Of a DNA stretch of 59,592 nt, positions 15,960 through 25,056 are shown piece by piece. The translations under genes and the position numbers were made by a program. Position 1 is the first letter of the stretch, and each line of letters opens with the position of its first letter. The notes beneath the pieces were generated by a model. The model made no database searches and was not told the DNA's origin. It was given only the letters and a program-made list of their open reading frames with translations. The stretch lies in assembly GCA_035555675.1 (NCBI GenBank), contig DATMGH010000107.1:1-59592 (forward strand), in the 5' to 3' direction. This stretch comes from Solirubrobacter sp035555675 (GTDB taxonomy: Bacteria; Actinomycetota; Thermoleophilia; Solirubrobacterales; Solirubrobacteraceae).

Positions 15960-17606
15960 GTGTTGCCTTCACTCGTGACCCGAGCCTTCGCCGCAGCCCT
16001 CGTCGCCCTCCTGCTCTGTGTGCCGTCCGCGGCCGCGGACGACCTGCCGATGCAGCTCCCGGGCGACGCTACTGCCTCGGCGGTGCGTTCGGATCCTGAC
16101 ACATGGCTGGTGGGGGCCGTGCCGGGCCGCGAGAGCGCCGCGATCGCCCGCCGCTTCCACGCCGACCACGGCGGCCTCGGCAACTACAAGGTCAAGCGGT
16201 CCCAGGCCCGCGCGTTCGCCGCGGCGCTGCGCAAGCGCCACCTGCTCGTCTACGCGCAGGCGAACGTCCTGCTGAAGACGTTCGGCGTCGTCGACGACCC
16301 GCTGTCCGGCCCGCCGAACGACTGGCGCGCGCGGGTCGCCTCGCCCGACCTCACGCCGCCGCCGGTGACGCCGCAGAGCCCGCTGATCGCGCTGGTCGAC
16401 GCCGCCGCCGACCTCACGCACCCGGAGTGGACGGGCGACCCGAACATCGCCACGATCCCGGGCACGCCGGTCACCAACGCGCACGGGACCGCGACCGCGT
16501 CGGTCGCCGCCGCGCCGCAGAACGGGATCGGCATCCTCGGCGTCTGGCCGGGCGCGCGGGCGCTCAACGTCCCGCTCGCGACCGAGCCGGGAACCGACGG
16601 CGCGATCACGTGCGACGCGTCCGGAAAGGCGATCGCGCAGGCGGTCAAGAACGGCGCGGCGATCATCAACATGAGCTACGGCTCGCCGTCGCAGTGCGCG
16701 GCCGAGAAGGTCCAGCTGTTCTTCGCGATCGCCCAGGGGATCATCCCGGTCGCGGCCGCCGGCAACGAGTTCGAGAGCGGCAACCCGCTCGAGTTCCCCG
16801 CGTCGCTGCCGCACGTCGTCACCGTCGCGGCGACGACACCGGACGACAAGAGCGCGCCGTTCTCCAACGCCAACGCGGCGATCGACCTGTCCGCACCGGG
16901 CGTCGGCATCCTCGCCGCGGTGCCGTTCGCGCTCGACGGCGACGGCGTGCAGGACGGCTACGAGGCGCTCTCCGGGACGAGCTTCAGCGCCCCGATGGTG
17001 GCCGCCGCGCTGGCGTGGGTGCGCCAGGCGCGGCCGGAGCTCACGCCCGACCGCGTCGTCCAGGCCGTGCGGCTGAGCGCGCGTGACGTCGAGAAGCCCG
17101 GGTGGGACTCGCTGACCGGGTTCGGCGTCCTCGACGTCGGCGCGGCGCTGAGCGTCCCGGCCGACAAGCTGCCGATCGCCGATCCGCTGGAGCCCAACGA
17201 CAACCTCGTCTGGGTCAACGGCACCGCGTTCGGCAAGCCGGCGAAGGCGATCTGGAGCGGGCGCGGGACCAAGCGGCTCGACGCGCTGCTGGACAAGCAG
17301 GAGGACCCGGTGGATGTCTACCGGATCGTCGTGCCGCCCGGCAAGACGGCGCGGATCGCCGTGATCCCGAAGTTCGGCGACCCGTCGCTGGAGGTCTTCA
17401 GCACGTCCGCGGTCTCGATCAACGACCTCGACCGGCGCGTCGCCGTCTCGCGCCTGCTGGGGGCCAAGAAGACCGAGCGGGTCACGGTCCGCAACAAGGG
17501 CAAGGGCAAGCACTCCTACTACGTGGCGGTGCGCCCGCAGGGCAACTCGCGCTACCAGGAGCGCGAGTACACCCTGCGGGTCAGCGCCGCGAGTACGTCC
17601 CGCTGA
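15960..17606 (+). CDS. Secreted subtilisin-like serine protease (S8)
   Basis: The 548-aa product has a signal peptide (AFAAALVALLLCVPSAAA), a propeptide-like region to about 130, and an S8 domain with D147 (LVDAAADLTHPEW), H175 (NAHGTATASVAA) and S341 (SGTSFSAPMVAAA). IINMSYGSPS and VAAAGNE carry the oxyanion-hole region. After about 400 a C-terminal beta-rich domain (EPNDNLVWVNG...VYRIVVPPGKTARIAV) resembles pre-peptidase C-terminal domains. It is probably exported and extracellular. The 3' end overlaps the PEBP gene by 26 nt tail to tail. GTG 15960 is immediately followed by TTG; the precise start is uncertain by a few codons. Confidence 0.88.
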   Translation: MLPSLVTRAFAAALVALLLCVPSAAADDLPMQLPGDATASAVRSDPDTWLVGAVPGRESAAIARRFHADHGGLGNYKVKRSQARAFAAALRKRHLLVYAQANVLLKTFGVVDDPLSGPPNDWRARVASPDLTPPPVTPQSPLIALVDAAADLTHPEWTGDPNIATIPGTPVTNAHGTATASVAAAPQNGIGILGVWPGARALNVPLATEPGTDGAITCDASGKAIAQAVKNGAAIINMSYGSPSQCAAEKVQLFFAIAQGIIPVAAAGNEFESGNPLEFPASLPHVVTVAATTPDDKSAPFSNANAAIDLSAPGVGILAAVPFALDGDGVQDGYEALSGTSFSAPMVAAALAWVRQARPELTPDRVVQAVRLSARDVEKPGWDSLTGFGVLDVGAALSVPADKLPIADPLEPNDNLVWVNGTAFGKPAKAIWSGRGTKRLDALLDKQEDPVDVYRIVVPPGKTARIAVIPKFGDPSLEVFSTSAVSINDLDRRVAVSRLLGAKKTERVTVRNKGKGKHSYYVAVRPQGNSRYQEREYTLRVSAASTSR

Positions 17607-18123
17607 ACGTCCCGCGGCCGAGCGCGCCCTTCAGCGCGGCGTCGACCTGCTCGGGCGAGGCGCCCGGCTCGAGCGTCAGGCCCTTGTCGACCGCGTAGAG
17701 GCTGAACGTGTAGTGGTGGGCGTCGTCGCCCTTGGGCGGGCACGGCGGCGTCCAACCGGGCTTGCCGGCGGAGTTCTCGCCCTCCTTGACCCCGGCCGGG
17801 AACTCGCCGTTCGGCGCCAGGCCGGCGCCGCTGGACGCGGCGATCCCCCACGCCGTCCAGTGCGTGAAGTCCGCGTCCCGGTCGTACACGACCAGGACGA
17901 GCTCGATCGCGCCCTCGGGCAGATCGCGCCAGACCAGCGTCGGGCGCCGGCCGGCGCCGTCACACGTGAGGTCCTTGGGGATCGCGGCGCCGTCCTCGAA
18001 GTCGGGCGTCGAGAACGAGATCGTGTCCGGCGCCGCCGGTGGCTCCTGCTGGGTTTTGTTGCCGCCGCAGCCCGCGAACAGGGCTGCGACGACGAGGGCT
18101 ACTGCCCCGTGGCGGGCGCCCAC
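17581..18123 (-). CDS. PEBP (YbhB/YbcL) family lipoprotein
   Basis: The 180-aa product has an N-terminal hydrophobic segment ending FAGC, a likely lipobox, then a complete YbhB/YbcL phosphatidylethanolamine-binding-protein domain: ISFSTPDFEDGAAIPKDLTC, LVLVVYDRDADFTHWTAWGI, GWTPPCPPKGDDAHHYTFSLYAVD. Bacterial members are small-ligand-binding proteins of unclear role. GTG 18123 overlaps the end of trxB by 25 nt on the same strand, so it is the last gene of the PAP2-flippase-trxB cluster. The family has no known redox link, so the pairing is context only. Confidence 0.82.
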   Translation of the reverse strand: MGARHGAVALVVAALFAGCGGNKTQQEPPAAPDTISFSTPDFEDGAAIPKDLTCDGAGRRPTLVWRDLPEGAIELVLVVYDRDADFTHWTAWGIAASSGAGLAPNGEFPAGVKEGENSAGKPGWTPPCPPKGDDAHHYTFSLYAVDKGLTLEPGASPEQVDAALKGALGRGTFSGTYSRR

Positions 18124-19103
18124 TGCGCCTCGGCCAGGTCGCCGGTGCCCTCGAGCGACGGCGGGGTGGGAACCGCCGGGGTGTCGCGCAGGTACCACTC
18201 GGCGTCGAGCGCGGCCTGACAGCCGGAGCCCGCGGCGGTGATCGCCTGGCGGTACGTGTGGTCGCACAGGTCGCCGGCGCCGAAGACGCCGGGGACGTTG
18301 GTGCGGGTGGACTTGCCTTCGGTGACGACGTAGCCGTCGGCGTCGGTGTCGACGATGCCCTGGACGATCGCGGACTGCGGCTCGTGGCCGATCGCGATGA
18401 ACGCGCCCGCCATCGGCACCTCGCGCGCCTCGCCGGTCTCGGTGTTCTTCAGGCGCGCGCGGTCCAGCAGACCGCTGTCGCCGGCCAGGAACTCCTCGAC
18501 CGTGTACGGCGTCAGGAACTCGATGTTCTCGGTGGCGCGGGCGCGCTCGAGCATGATCTTGGAGGCGCGGAACTCGTCGCGGCGGTGGACGATCACGACC
18601 TTGCTGGAGAACTTGGCGAGGAAGATCGCCTCCTCCATCGCGGAGTCGCCGCCGCCGACGATGATCGTGGCGCGGTCCTTGTAGAACGCGGCGTCGCAGG
18701 TCGCGCAGTAGGACACGCCGCGGCCGCCGAGCTCCTCCTCGCCGGGCACGCCCAGCTTCTTGTGCTCGGCGCCCATGGCCAGGATCACCGTGCGCGCCTG
18801 GTAGGCCTCGTCCTCGACCCACACGGTGTGCGGGTTGCCGGGCTCGAGCCTGGTCGCGTTGTCGGTGATGAAGCGGGCGCCGAAGCGCTCGGCCTGGTCG
18901 CGGAACTTCTGCATCATCTCCGGGCCCATGATCCCGTCGGGGAAGCCCGGGTAGTTCTCGACGTCGGTCGTCTGCTGGAGCAGCCCGCCCCAGAGGAAGC
19001 CTTCGATCACCAGCGGGTTGAGGTTCGCGCGGGCCGTGTAGAGCGCCGCCGTGTACCCGGCCGGCCCGCTGCCGATGATGATCACGTTCTCGACGTCTGC
19101 CAT
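18099..19103 (-). CDS. trxB: Thioredoxin-disulfide reductase
   Basis: The 334-aa FAD/NADPH enzyme passes electrons from NADPH to thioredoxin. Visible are the FAD GxGxxG (IIIGSGPAGYTAA), the redox pair C133-A-T-C136, the NADPH-binding IVGGGDSAMEEA with HRRDEFRAS, and the C-terminal FAD motif GVFGAGDLCDHTYRQAITAAGSG. A further ATG at 19124 is in frame, but MADVENV at 19103 matches family N-termini. The C-terminal tail after about 310 (PAVPTPPSLEGTG...) is a short extension. No thioredoxin gene is adjacent. Confidence 0.93.
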   Translation of the reverse strand: MADVENVIIIGSGPAGYTAALYTARANLNPLVIEGFLWGGLLQQTTDVENYPGFPDGIMGPEMMQKFRDQAERFGARFITDNATRLEPGNPHTVWVEDEAYQARTVILAMGAEHKKLGVPGEEELGGRGVSYCATCDAAFYKDRATIIVGGGDSAMEEAIFLAKFSSKVVIVHRRDEFRASKIMLERARATENIEFLTPYTVEEFLAGDSGLLDRARLKNTETGEAREVPMAGAFIAIGHEPQSAIVQGIVDTDADGYVVTEGKSTRTNVPGVFGAGDLCDHTYRQAITAAGSGCQAALDAEWYLRDTPAVPTPPSLEGTGDLAEAQWAPATGQ

Positions 19104-19120
19104 TCCCAATGCCTCTCGCT

Positions 19121-20221
19121 TCACGCTTTACTTTGTATAGTAGCTCGCCACTCCTCGACGCGGGCGCGGAGCCGGAAGAACGCGATCACCCCTGGCACCA
19201 GCGGGAGCCAGAACGTGAACGCCCGGAACACGAGCACGGCGACGACCGCCAGGCCGGCGTCGACGCCGAACGCCGCGAACGCTCCGATCATGCCACCTTC
19301 CACGCCGCCGACGCCGCCGGGGATCGGCAGCAGGTTCCCGAGCATGCCGACGAAGAACGCCTGTGTCAGGACCGCGACCGGCGGCGCGTCGCCGAACGCG
19401 CGGAACGCCGCCCACAGGACCGCGACCTGGAAGGCCCAGAAGAGGATCGCGCCGGCCAGGGCCGGGTTGCGCGAGCGGATGTGCTGCAGCGCGTCGCGCA
19501 GGCCGGCTGAGCTGGCGGCGGGGATCGTCGCCAGTCGCTGGGCGATCCGGCCCGTCCGGCCCGTGCGCTTGGCGAACCCGTCCAGGCGGCGCTGAAGGTC
19601 CGTCGGCACCAGCAGGATCAGGCTGGTCAGCGCCATCATGATCGTGGCGATGATCGCGGGGACGACGGTCATCGTGAACGGCGCTTCGCCGGGGAACAGG
19701 CCGATGCGCAGGCCGACGCCGCAGATGACCACCGCGGCCGCGTACGGGAAGTACGTGAGAACCAAGAACGAGATCGTCTTGTCCGCGACCATGCGGCGCG
19801 CCAGGCCGGCCTGGCGCAGCGCCCAGGCCTGCAGGACGAGACCGCCGGCGCCGCCGGCGGCGAAGATCCGGCTCGCCGCCAGGCCCGCCATCGTGATCAG
19901 GTAGCTCTCGCGCCAGCCGATGTTGCGGTGCGTGCCGAAGACGCCGCGGAACATCGCGACGTAGCCGCCGAACATGCCGAACGTCAGCGCGAACGCCAGC
20001 AGCACCCAGGCGGGCGAGCCGTCCTCGATGCGGCTCCACGTGTCCTCCAGGCCCGCGAGCTGCGGGAGCAGCAGGTAGAGCGCGAGGATCGCGGCGGCGA
20101 GGAAGCCGCACAGGGTGAGGACCGTGCGGCCGTTGAACTCGATGCCGCGGTCGTCGTCGCTGGAGCGCGAGGGGTCGCCGGGCGGCGGACGGTCGACCGT
20201 CTGCTCCGGCGCGCGCGTCAT
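19121..20221 (-). CDS. Flippase-like membrane protein (UPF0104/LPG-synthase TM domain)
   Basis: The 366-aa product has about eight membrane helices after a polar, Asp/Arg/Pro-rich N-terminus (1-30). The late motif LLPIPGGVGGVEGGMIGAF is the hallmark of the lysylphosphatidylglycerol synthase transmembrane/UPF0104 family. Members translocate or synthesise lipids; without an MprF-like catalytic domain this one is probably a flippase-type component. It starts 4 nt inside the PAP2 gene end (ATGA), so the two are coupled and may act together on lipid-linked substrates. Confidence 0.82.
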   Translation of the reverse strand: MTRAPEQTVDRPPPGDPSRSSDDDRGIEFNGRTVLTLCGFLAAAILALYLLLPQLAGLEDTWSRIEDGSPAWVLLAFALTFGMFGGYVAMFRGVFGTHRNIGWRESYLITMAGLAASRIFAAGGAGGLVLQAWALRQAGLARRMVADKTISFLVLTYFPYAAAVVICGVGLRIGLFPGEAPFTMTVVPAIIATIMMALTSLILLVPTDLQRRLDGFAKRTGRTGRIAQRLATIPAASSAGLRDALQHIRSRNPALAGAILFWAFQVAVLWAAFRAFGDAPPVAVLTQAFFVGMLGNLLPIPGGVGGVEGGMIGAFAAFGVDAGLAVVAVLVFRAFTFWLPLVPGVIAFFRLRARVEEWRATIQSKA

Positions 20222-21147
20222 ACGTTTGCTTTCGCCTCCAGCGCCTGCAGGGCCCGCGACAGGGCGCGCGCCGCGGGCGTGAGCTTCGGCTGGGCGACGC
20301 GGATGGTCTCGGCGAGCGTGAGGCCGGCGGCCAGATCCACGACGTAGTGCTCGCCCAGGTAGACCAGGGCGATGCCGAGCGTGGTGGCGTAGGCCCAGCC
20401 CAGCGCGCCCGCGACCTTTCCCGTGCCGCTGAGCACGTGCGCGGCCGACACCGACGTGGCGAAGTGCAGCGAAGGCATGGCGGCGAGTGGGTTCCCTCCC
20501 AAGACACCGTACAGAGGCGCCCAGCCCTGCTTCCAGAACTGCTGGCCGTACTCGACCATCATCCGGCGCAGCTCGGGCGTCCGGCCGTCGTCGAGCAGGC
20601 CCTTCTCGGCCGCGAACCACGGCGGTGCGGTCGGGATCGCCCAGTAGCCGACCACGCCGAGGTCGAACGTGGCGTAGATGCGCGCCGCCGCCGCGGGGAA
20701 CTGGTCGCGGTGGCGGAGCAGGACGTACAGGACGGTGCCGTGCGGGAACGCGAACCAGACCCAGTGCGACCAGACCAGCACCTTCTCCCAGGCCGTGAAG
20801 CTGCCGGGGGTGCTGAGGGCCCGCTGGAGCCGGAGCGTGGGCGTCGTCCCGCGCCCGATCGCGCGGTCCGCCTTGACCGGATACTCCACCTTGACGCGGC
20901 GGAGCAGCTTCTCGGGGTCGTCGTTGGGCATCTTGTACGCGGCCAGGTAGGCGTACATCTGCAGCGCGCACATGCCGACGTCGCGCGTTCGGGAACGCGG
21001 GAACACGGCGAGGGCGAAGGGCGTGGCGGCCGCAGCGGCGATCACCACGGGCGGCTTCAGGCGGAGCCGGCGGCGGAGCAGCGGCGCCGCTATGCCGACG
21101 GCGAGCACCGTGCAGGCGGCCGCGCGGATGGCGGTCGAGCGGGGCAC
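20218..21147 (-). CDS. PAP2-superfamily membrane phosphatase/phosphotransferase (Aur1/Ipt1-like)
   Basis: The 309-aa product has five or six membrane helices and the two late PAP2 active-site motifs AMPSLHFATSV (PSxH) and YLGEHYVVDLAAG (H...D). The first motif is less canonical, as in the inositolphosphotransferase Aur1/Ipt1-like subgroup. Such enzymes transfer or remove lipid headgroup phosphate. GTG 21147 begins a basic leader followed by helices. It is the first gene of a minus-strand cluster with the flippase, trxB and PEBP. Confidence 0.78.
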   Translation of the reverse strand: MPRSTAIRAAACTVLAVGIAAPLLRRRLRLKPPVVIAAAAATPFALAVFPRSRTRDVGMCALQMYAYLAAYKMPNDDPEKLLRRVKVEYPVKADRAIGRGTTPTLRLQRALSTPGSFTAWEKVLVWSHWVWFAFPHGTVLYVLLRHRDQFPAAAARIYATFDLGVVGYWAIPTAPPWFAAEKGLLDDGRTPELRRMMVEYGQQFWKQGWAPLYGVLGGNPLAAMPSLHFATSVSAAHVLSGTGKVAGALGWAYATTLGIALVYLGEHYVVDLAAGLTLAETIRVAQPKLTPAARALSRALQALEAKANV

Positions 21148-21389
21148 GGACGCGGGCGAATATATCGGGACGCGCGGACGCGACCGGTACGGGCACCCGC
21201 CCTTCGCGTCTCACCGGCGCCACCGATCCGCCCTCGCGACTTCGCCGGCGGCACCGTTTCGCCCTTCGCGCCGAGCCGACGGCGCCCCGCGCCACCGCGC
21301 CCTCGCGCCCCGCGCCACCGCGCCCTCGCGAACCGCGCCCTCGCGCCCCGCGCCACACCCCTCGTTCCCGCGCGGCGCCGGCGCGCGGG

Positions 21390-22510
21390 TCCGTGAGCGG
21401 TGAGCGCAGCGCGGAGCGGTTACGACCGCAGGTGAGAAAGGCAGGGATGCGGCGCCGCGCGATCGTCCGCACGCGCCGGCGCCGACGCGGCCAGGACATG
21501 GCGCGTCGCCACTCGCCCGGCTTGGCGAGTGGTCACTTTCTGGCGCTATCGGCCGAAAATTCGCCCCTCGCCGCGCCGAAGAGGCGGATGGCGCCGCGCG
21601 GCCATCCCGCCGGCCGTGAGAACCGCGCGGAGCGGTCACGGCCGCGGGTGAGGAGGCGCGCCCGCGCACCTCGCGATCGTCCCCGCCCGCGCCAGAGCCC
21701 GCCCGCCCCATCGTCAGCCCTCGCCCTCGCCCTCGCCCCGGCCGGCGCCGGCGCCGGCGCCGGCGCGGCCAGGGCGTGGCGCGTCGCCACTCGCCCGGCT
21801 TGGCGAGTGGTCACTTTCTGGCGCTATCGGCCGAAAACTCGCCCCTCGCCGCGCCAGGGAGATCGACGGTGCCGCGCAACCGTCCGCGGGCGATGAGTGC
21901 AGCGCGGAGCGGTCACGGCCGCGGGTGAGGATGCGCGCCCGCACACCTCGCGATCGTCCGCCCGCGCCAGAGCCCGTCCGCGCCATCGTCCGCCCGCCCC
22001 ATCGTCAGCCCTCGCCCTTGCCGGCGCCGGCGCGGCCAGGACATGGCGCGTCGCCACTCGCCCGGCGCGGCGAGTGGTCACTTTCTGGCGCTATCGGCCG
22101 AAAACTCGCCCCTCGCCGCGCCGGGGAAGCGGACGGCGCCGCGCGGCCATCCAAGCCGGCGGTGAGAACCGCGCGGAGCGGTCACGACCGCGGGTGAGGA
22201 GGCGCGCCCGCGCACCTCGCCGATCGTCCCCGCCCGCGCCAGAGCCCGTCCGCGCCATCGTCCGCCCGCCCCATCGCCAGCGCTCGCCCTCGCCCTCGCC
22301 CCGCCCTCGCCGGCGCCAGCGCGGCCAGGACATGGCGCGTCGCCACTCGCCCGGCGCGGCGAGTGGTCACTTTCCGGCGCTATCGGCCGAAAACTCGCCC
22401 CTCGCCGCGCCGGGGAGATCGACGGCGCCGCGCGGCTATCCAAGCCGGCGGTGAGAACCGCGCGGAGCGGCTACGACCGCGGATGAGGGAGGCGGGCACG
22501 CGGCACCGCG
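21390..22510 (+). repeat. Non-coding tandem array, four units of about 270-290 bp
   Basis: The interval between PAP2 (21147) and the C26 gene (22535) has no credible gene. A 33-bp core occurs at 21526-21558, 21804-21836, 22071-22103 and 22360-22392 (periods 278, 267, 289). It reads CGAGTGGTCACTTTC then YGGCGCTATCGGCCGAAA. Just 5' of each core is a hairpin with 9-bp arms CCACTCGCC/GGCGAGTGG (21509-21532, 21787-21810, 22054-22077, 22343-22366). The core has its own imperfect hairpin (TTTC-GGC / GCC-GAAA). Longer parts of the unit also repeat, e.g. GCGGAGCGGTCACGRCCGCG and CGCGCCAGAGCCCG. A partial unit precedes the first. The same core recurs at 36698-37283. Confidence 0.9.
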
Positions 22511-22534
22511 CGATCGAAGCGAAGCGGCCACCCG

Positions 22535-23275
22535 TCACGCCGCCGCCGCGCGAGCGGACGCGGCGCCGGCGCGGGCCGCCGCGACGAACGAGGACACGAC
22601 GCGAGAGCGCGGGTCGACCTCCGGATGCCACTGCACCCCCAGCGCCCACCGGCACCCGGGGAGCTCGATCGCCTCGACCAGGCCGTCGTCCACGCTCCAC
22701 CCCGACGCGACGACGCCCGCGCCGAGCCGGTCGACCGCCTGGTGGTGGTGCGACTTGGTCGGGTGCCGGATCTCACCGCACGCCGAAGCCGCGAGCGACC
22801 CGCCCAAGAGCCGCACGTCGTGGTCGGCGTCCTCGAAGGACCCGGGCGTGCGCCGGTGGCCGGCGTCGTCCGGCAGGTGCTGGATCAGCGTCCCGCCCCG
22901 CGCCACGTTGAGCAATTGCATCCCGCGGCAGATCCCGAGCACCGGCACCCCACGACGAAGCGCCCGCCGCGCGAGCGCGATCTCGGTGACGTCCCGCCCC
23001 ACGCACGTGCCCACCGTGCGCGCGTCTGCCGGCGCCCCGTAGGACCCCGGATCGACGTCCGCGCCGCCCGCCAGCAGCAGGCCGTCGAGCCCGTCCAGCG
23101 CCTCGTCCGGCCACGCCGCCAGCTCGGGGTCCGGCGGCAGCAGCAGCGCCAGCCCGCCCGCCGCCTGCACCGCGTCGACGTACGCCCGGGCGAGCAGGAC
23201 CGCGTCACGGTCCCATACCGTCCAGCGCGCACGCTCGAGCGCCGCGCACAGCCCGATCCGAGGGCGTCGCCGCAC
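22535..23275 (-). CDS. Class I glutamine amidotransferase-like peptidase C26 (PuuD type)
   Basis: The 246-aa product matches gamma-glutamyl-GABA hydrolase-like proteins. The nucleophile is C116 in LGICRGMQLLN; GVQWHPE holds the His/Glu of the triad; LLLAGGADVDP and TKSHHHQAVD are family motifs. These enzymes hydrolyse gamma-glutamyl amides in polyamine and related pathways. No other putrescine-pathway gene is nearby, so the substrate is open. GTG start. Its 3' side abuts the tandem array. Confidence 0.85.
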   Translation of the reverse strand: MRRRPRIGLCAALERARWTVWDRDAVLLARAYVDAVQAAGGLALLLPPDPELAAWPDEALDGLDGLLLAGGADVDPGSYGAPADARTVGTCVGRDVTEIALARRALRRGVPVLGICRGMQLLNVARGGTLIQHLPDDAGHRRTPGSFEDADHDVRLLGGSLAASACGEIRHPTKSHHHQAVDRLGAGVVASGWSVDDGLVEAIELPGCRWALGVQWHPEVDPRSRVVSSFVAAARAGAASARAAAA

Positions 23276-23312
23276 CCCTCTCGCCTACCCGATCGCCCGC
23301 AAAGGAACCCCG

Positions 23313-24098
23313 ATGAGCTCGATCACCACCCGGTCCGAGGACGGCACGACCACCATCGTCCTCGACCGTCCGGACGCCCTGAACGCGATCGACCCGGCGC
23401 TCGCCGAGGCCCTGAAGACCGCCCTCGAGCACGCCGCGAACGACGACGACACCCGCGCCGTCGTGCTCACCGGCGCCGGCCGCGCGTTCTCCTCCGGGGC
23501 CGACCTCAGCGGCGGCTTCGACCCCACGCCCGACGGCCACGCCGATCTCGCCCGGGCCCTCCACGAGCGCTTCCACCCGATCGTCCACACGATCCGCACC
23601 ATGCCCAAGCCGGTCATCGCGTCCGTCAACGGCGCCGCGGCCGGCATCAGCGTCAGCATCGCCCTCGCCGCGGACCTCGTGATCGCCGCCGAGTCCGCCT
23701 ACTTCCTGCTCGCGTTCGTCAACATCGGCCTCGTCGCCGACGGCGGCGCCAGCCTGCTGATCCCGGAGCGGATCGGCTTCGCCCGCGCCGCCGAGCTGGC
23801 GCTGCTGGGCGAGAAACTCCCGGCGCCGAAAGCGCTCGAATGGGGCCTGATCAACCGGGTCGTCAGCGACGCGACCCTGTCCGCCGAGACCCGTTCGCTG
23901 GCTGACCGCCTCGCCAACGGCCCGACGCGCTCCTACGCCGGCACCAAGCGCCAGCTCAACGCGTGGCTGTTCGAGCGCATGCCGGCCCAGCTGGCCCTCG
24001 AGGCCGAGATCCAGCAGGAACTCGCGGCCAGCCGTGACTTCGCCGAGGGCGTCGCCGCCTTCAAGGCCAAGCGCGAGCCCCGTTTCCAGGGCCGCTGA
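23313..24098 (+). CDS. Enoyl-CoA hydratase/isomerase family protein
   Basis: The 261-aa crotonase-fold protein shows the oxyanion-hole segments GAGRAFSSGADLSG and VNGAAAGISVSIALAADLVIAAES and the later FVNIGLVADGGASLLIPERIG. The acidic residue D in VADGG resembles PaaG/isomerase-type members rather than two-glutamate hydratases, so the precise reaction (hydration or double-bond shift on acyl-CoA) is open. AAAGGAA lies 7 nt before ATG 23313, one of the few clear Shine-Dalgarno starts here. Confidence 0.85.
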   Translation: MSSITTRSEDGTTTIVLDRPDALNAIDPALAEALKTALEHAANDDDTRAVVLTGAGRAFSSGADLSGGFDPTPDGHADLARALHERFHPIVHTIRTMPKPVIASVNGAAAGISVSIALAADLVIAAESAYFLLAFVNIGLVADGGASLLIPERIGFARAAELALLGEKLPAPKALEWGLINRVVSDATLSAETRSLADRLANGPTRSYAGTKRQLNAWLFERMPAQLALEAEIQQELAASRDFAEGVAAFKAKREPRFQGR

Positions 24099-24133
24099 CG
24101 GACACCGAGCGGCCACACCGTCTTCGCCGTCCA

Positions 24134-24139
24134 TATACT
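24134..24139 (+). promoter_or_regulatory. -10-like box TATACT for the aa3 oxidase operon
   Basis: TATACT lies 10 nt before GTG 24150 and no Shine-Dalgarno follows, so the ctaC message is likely leaderless or nearly so. Confidence 0.5.
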
Positions 24140-24149
24140 GCCGGGCCTC

Positions 24150-25046
24150 GTGCCTGATGGACGTCTACGCCGCTTGGCGCTCGCGCTGATCCCAGCGCTG
24201 GCGACCGCTCTCATCGCCGCCCCGGCCGCTCACGCCGGGCTGTTCTTCCCTGAAGCGGGCGGTTCGCCCAATGCCGACAGCATCAAGACGCTGTACATCA
24301 TGGTCTTCGTGCTCGCGTTGTTCATCTTCGTGGGCGTCGAGGGCACGCTGCTGTACTCGCTGATCAAGTACCGCGCCCGCAAGGGCCGCACGGCGGCGCA
24401 GATCCACGGCAACACGAAGCTGGAGATCGGCTGGACGGTCGGCGCGGCCGTGATCCTGATCTTCATCACGACCTTCACCTTCATCGAGCTGCCCTCGATC
24501 AAGGACCCGAAGCCGTCGCTGATCGACGAGAACGGCAACCAGATCGCGCAGGCGGACAACATCCAGCTCGCGGCGACGGACCTCAAGACGCCGCCCGGCC
24601 CGTCGATGCGGATCACCGTCAACGGCCAGCAGTACGTGTGGCGCTACCACTACCCGGGCCAGGACAACCTGCTCGTGTACACCGACATGGTGGTGCCGGT
24701 CGGCATGACCGTCCTGCTGGACATCACGTCCGACGACGTCGCCCACTCCTGGTGGATCCCGAAGCTCGGCGGCAAGTTCGACGCGATCCCGGGCTACACG
24801 AACCGGACGTGGTTCCGCATCCCGCTCGACGCCATCCCCGAGGGCCAGAAGCAGGTGGTCTTCACGGGCCAGTGCGCCGAGCTGTGCGGCCGCAACCACG
24901 CGAACATGCACGGGCGCGTGATCGGCATGCGGATGGCGGACTACAAGAAGTGGTACGCGGACACGGTCGCGCAGGAGAAGGTCGCGAAGACCGACGTCGC
25001 GAAACAGCAGAAGGCCCTGCAGGAACAGCAGAGCGAAGGCCAGTAA
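24150..25046 (+). CDS. ctaC: Cytochrome c oxidase subunit II (aa3)
   Basis: The 298-aa product has a signal peptide (LALALIPALATALIAAPAAHAG), two membrane helices (about 45-70 and 95-115) and an external CuA domain. CuA ligands are visible: H in DVAHSWWIP and CAELCGRNHANMHG (two Cys, His, Met). It accepts electrons from cytochrome c. There is no fused cytochrome domain, unlike the second copy at 32107. The C-terminus is Lys/Gln-rich. It is 10 nt upstream of ctaD. Confidence 0.95.
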   Translation: MPDGRLRRLALALIPALATALIAAPAAHAGLFFPEAGGSPNADSIKTLYIMVFVLALFIFVGVEGTLLYSLIKYRARKGRTAAQIHGNTKLEIGWTVGAAVILIFITTFTFIELPSIKDPKPSLIDENGNQIAQADNIQLAATDLKTPPGPSMRITVNGQQYVWRYHYPGQDNLLVYTDMVVPVGMTVLLDITSDDVAHSWWIPKLGGKFDAIPGYTNRTWFRIPLDAIPEGQKQVVFTGQCAELCGRNHANMHGRVIGMRMADYKKWYADTVAQEKVAKTDVAKQQKALQEQQSEGQ

Positions 25047-25056
25047 GAGGATCGAA

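Noticed and set aside
17581..18822. 413-codon frame fusing PEBP to upstream sequence
   Set aside because: The upstream part is the shadow of trxB in another frame; the lipoprotein signal begins at GTG 18123.
21390..22510. CRISPR array
   Set aside because: Repeat spacing is 267-289 bp, the intervening DNA is itself repeated and no cas gene is present.
21211..22911. Several overlapping open frames in the tandem array
   Set aside because: They are Arg/Ala/Pro/Gly-only translations of GC-rich repeats in multiple frames with no start signals.
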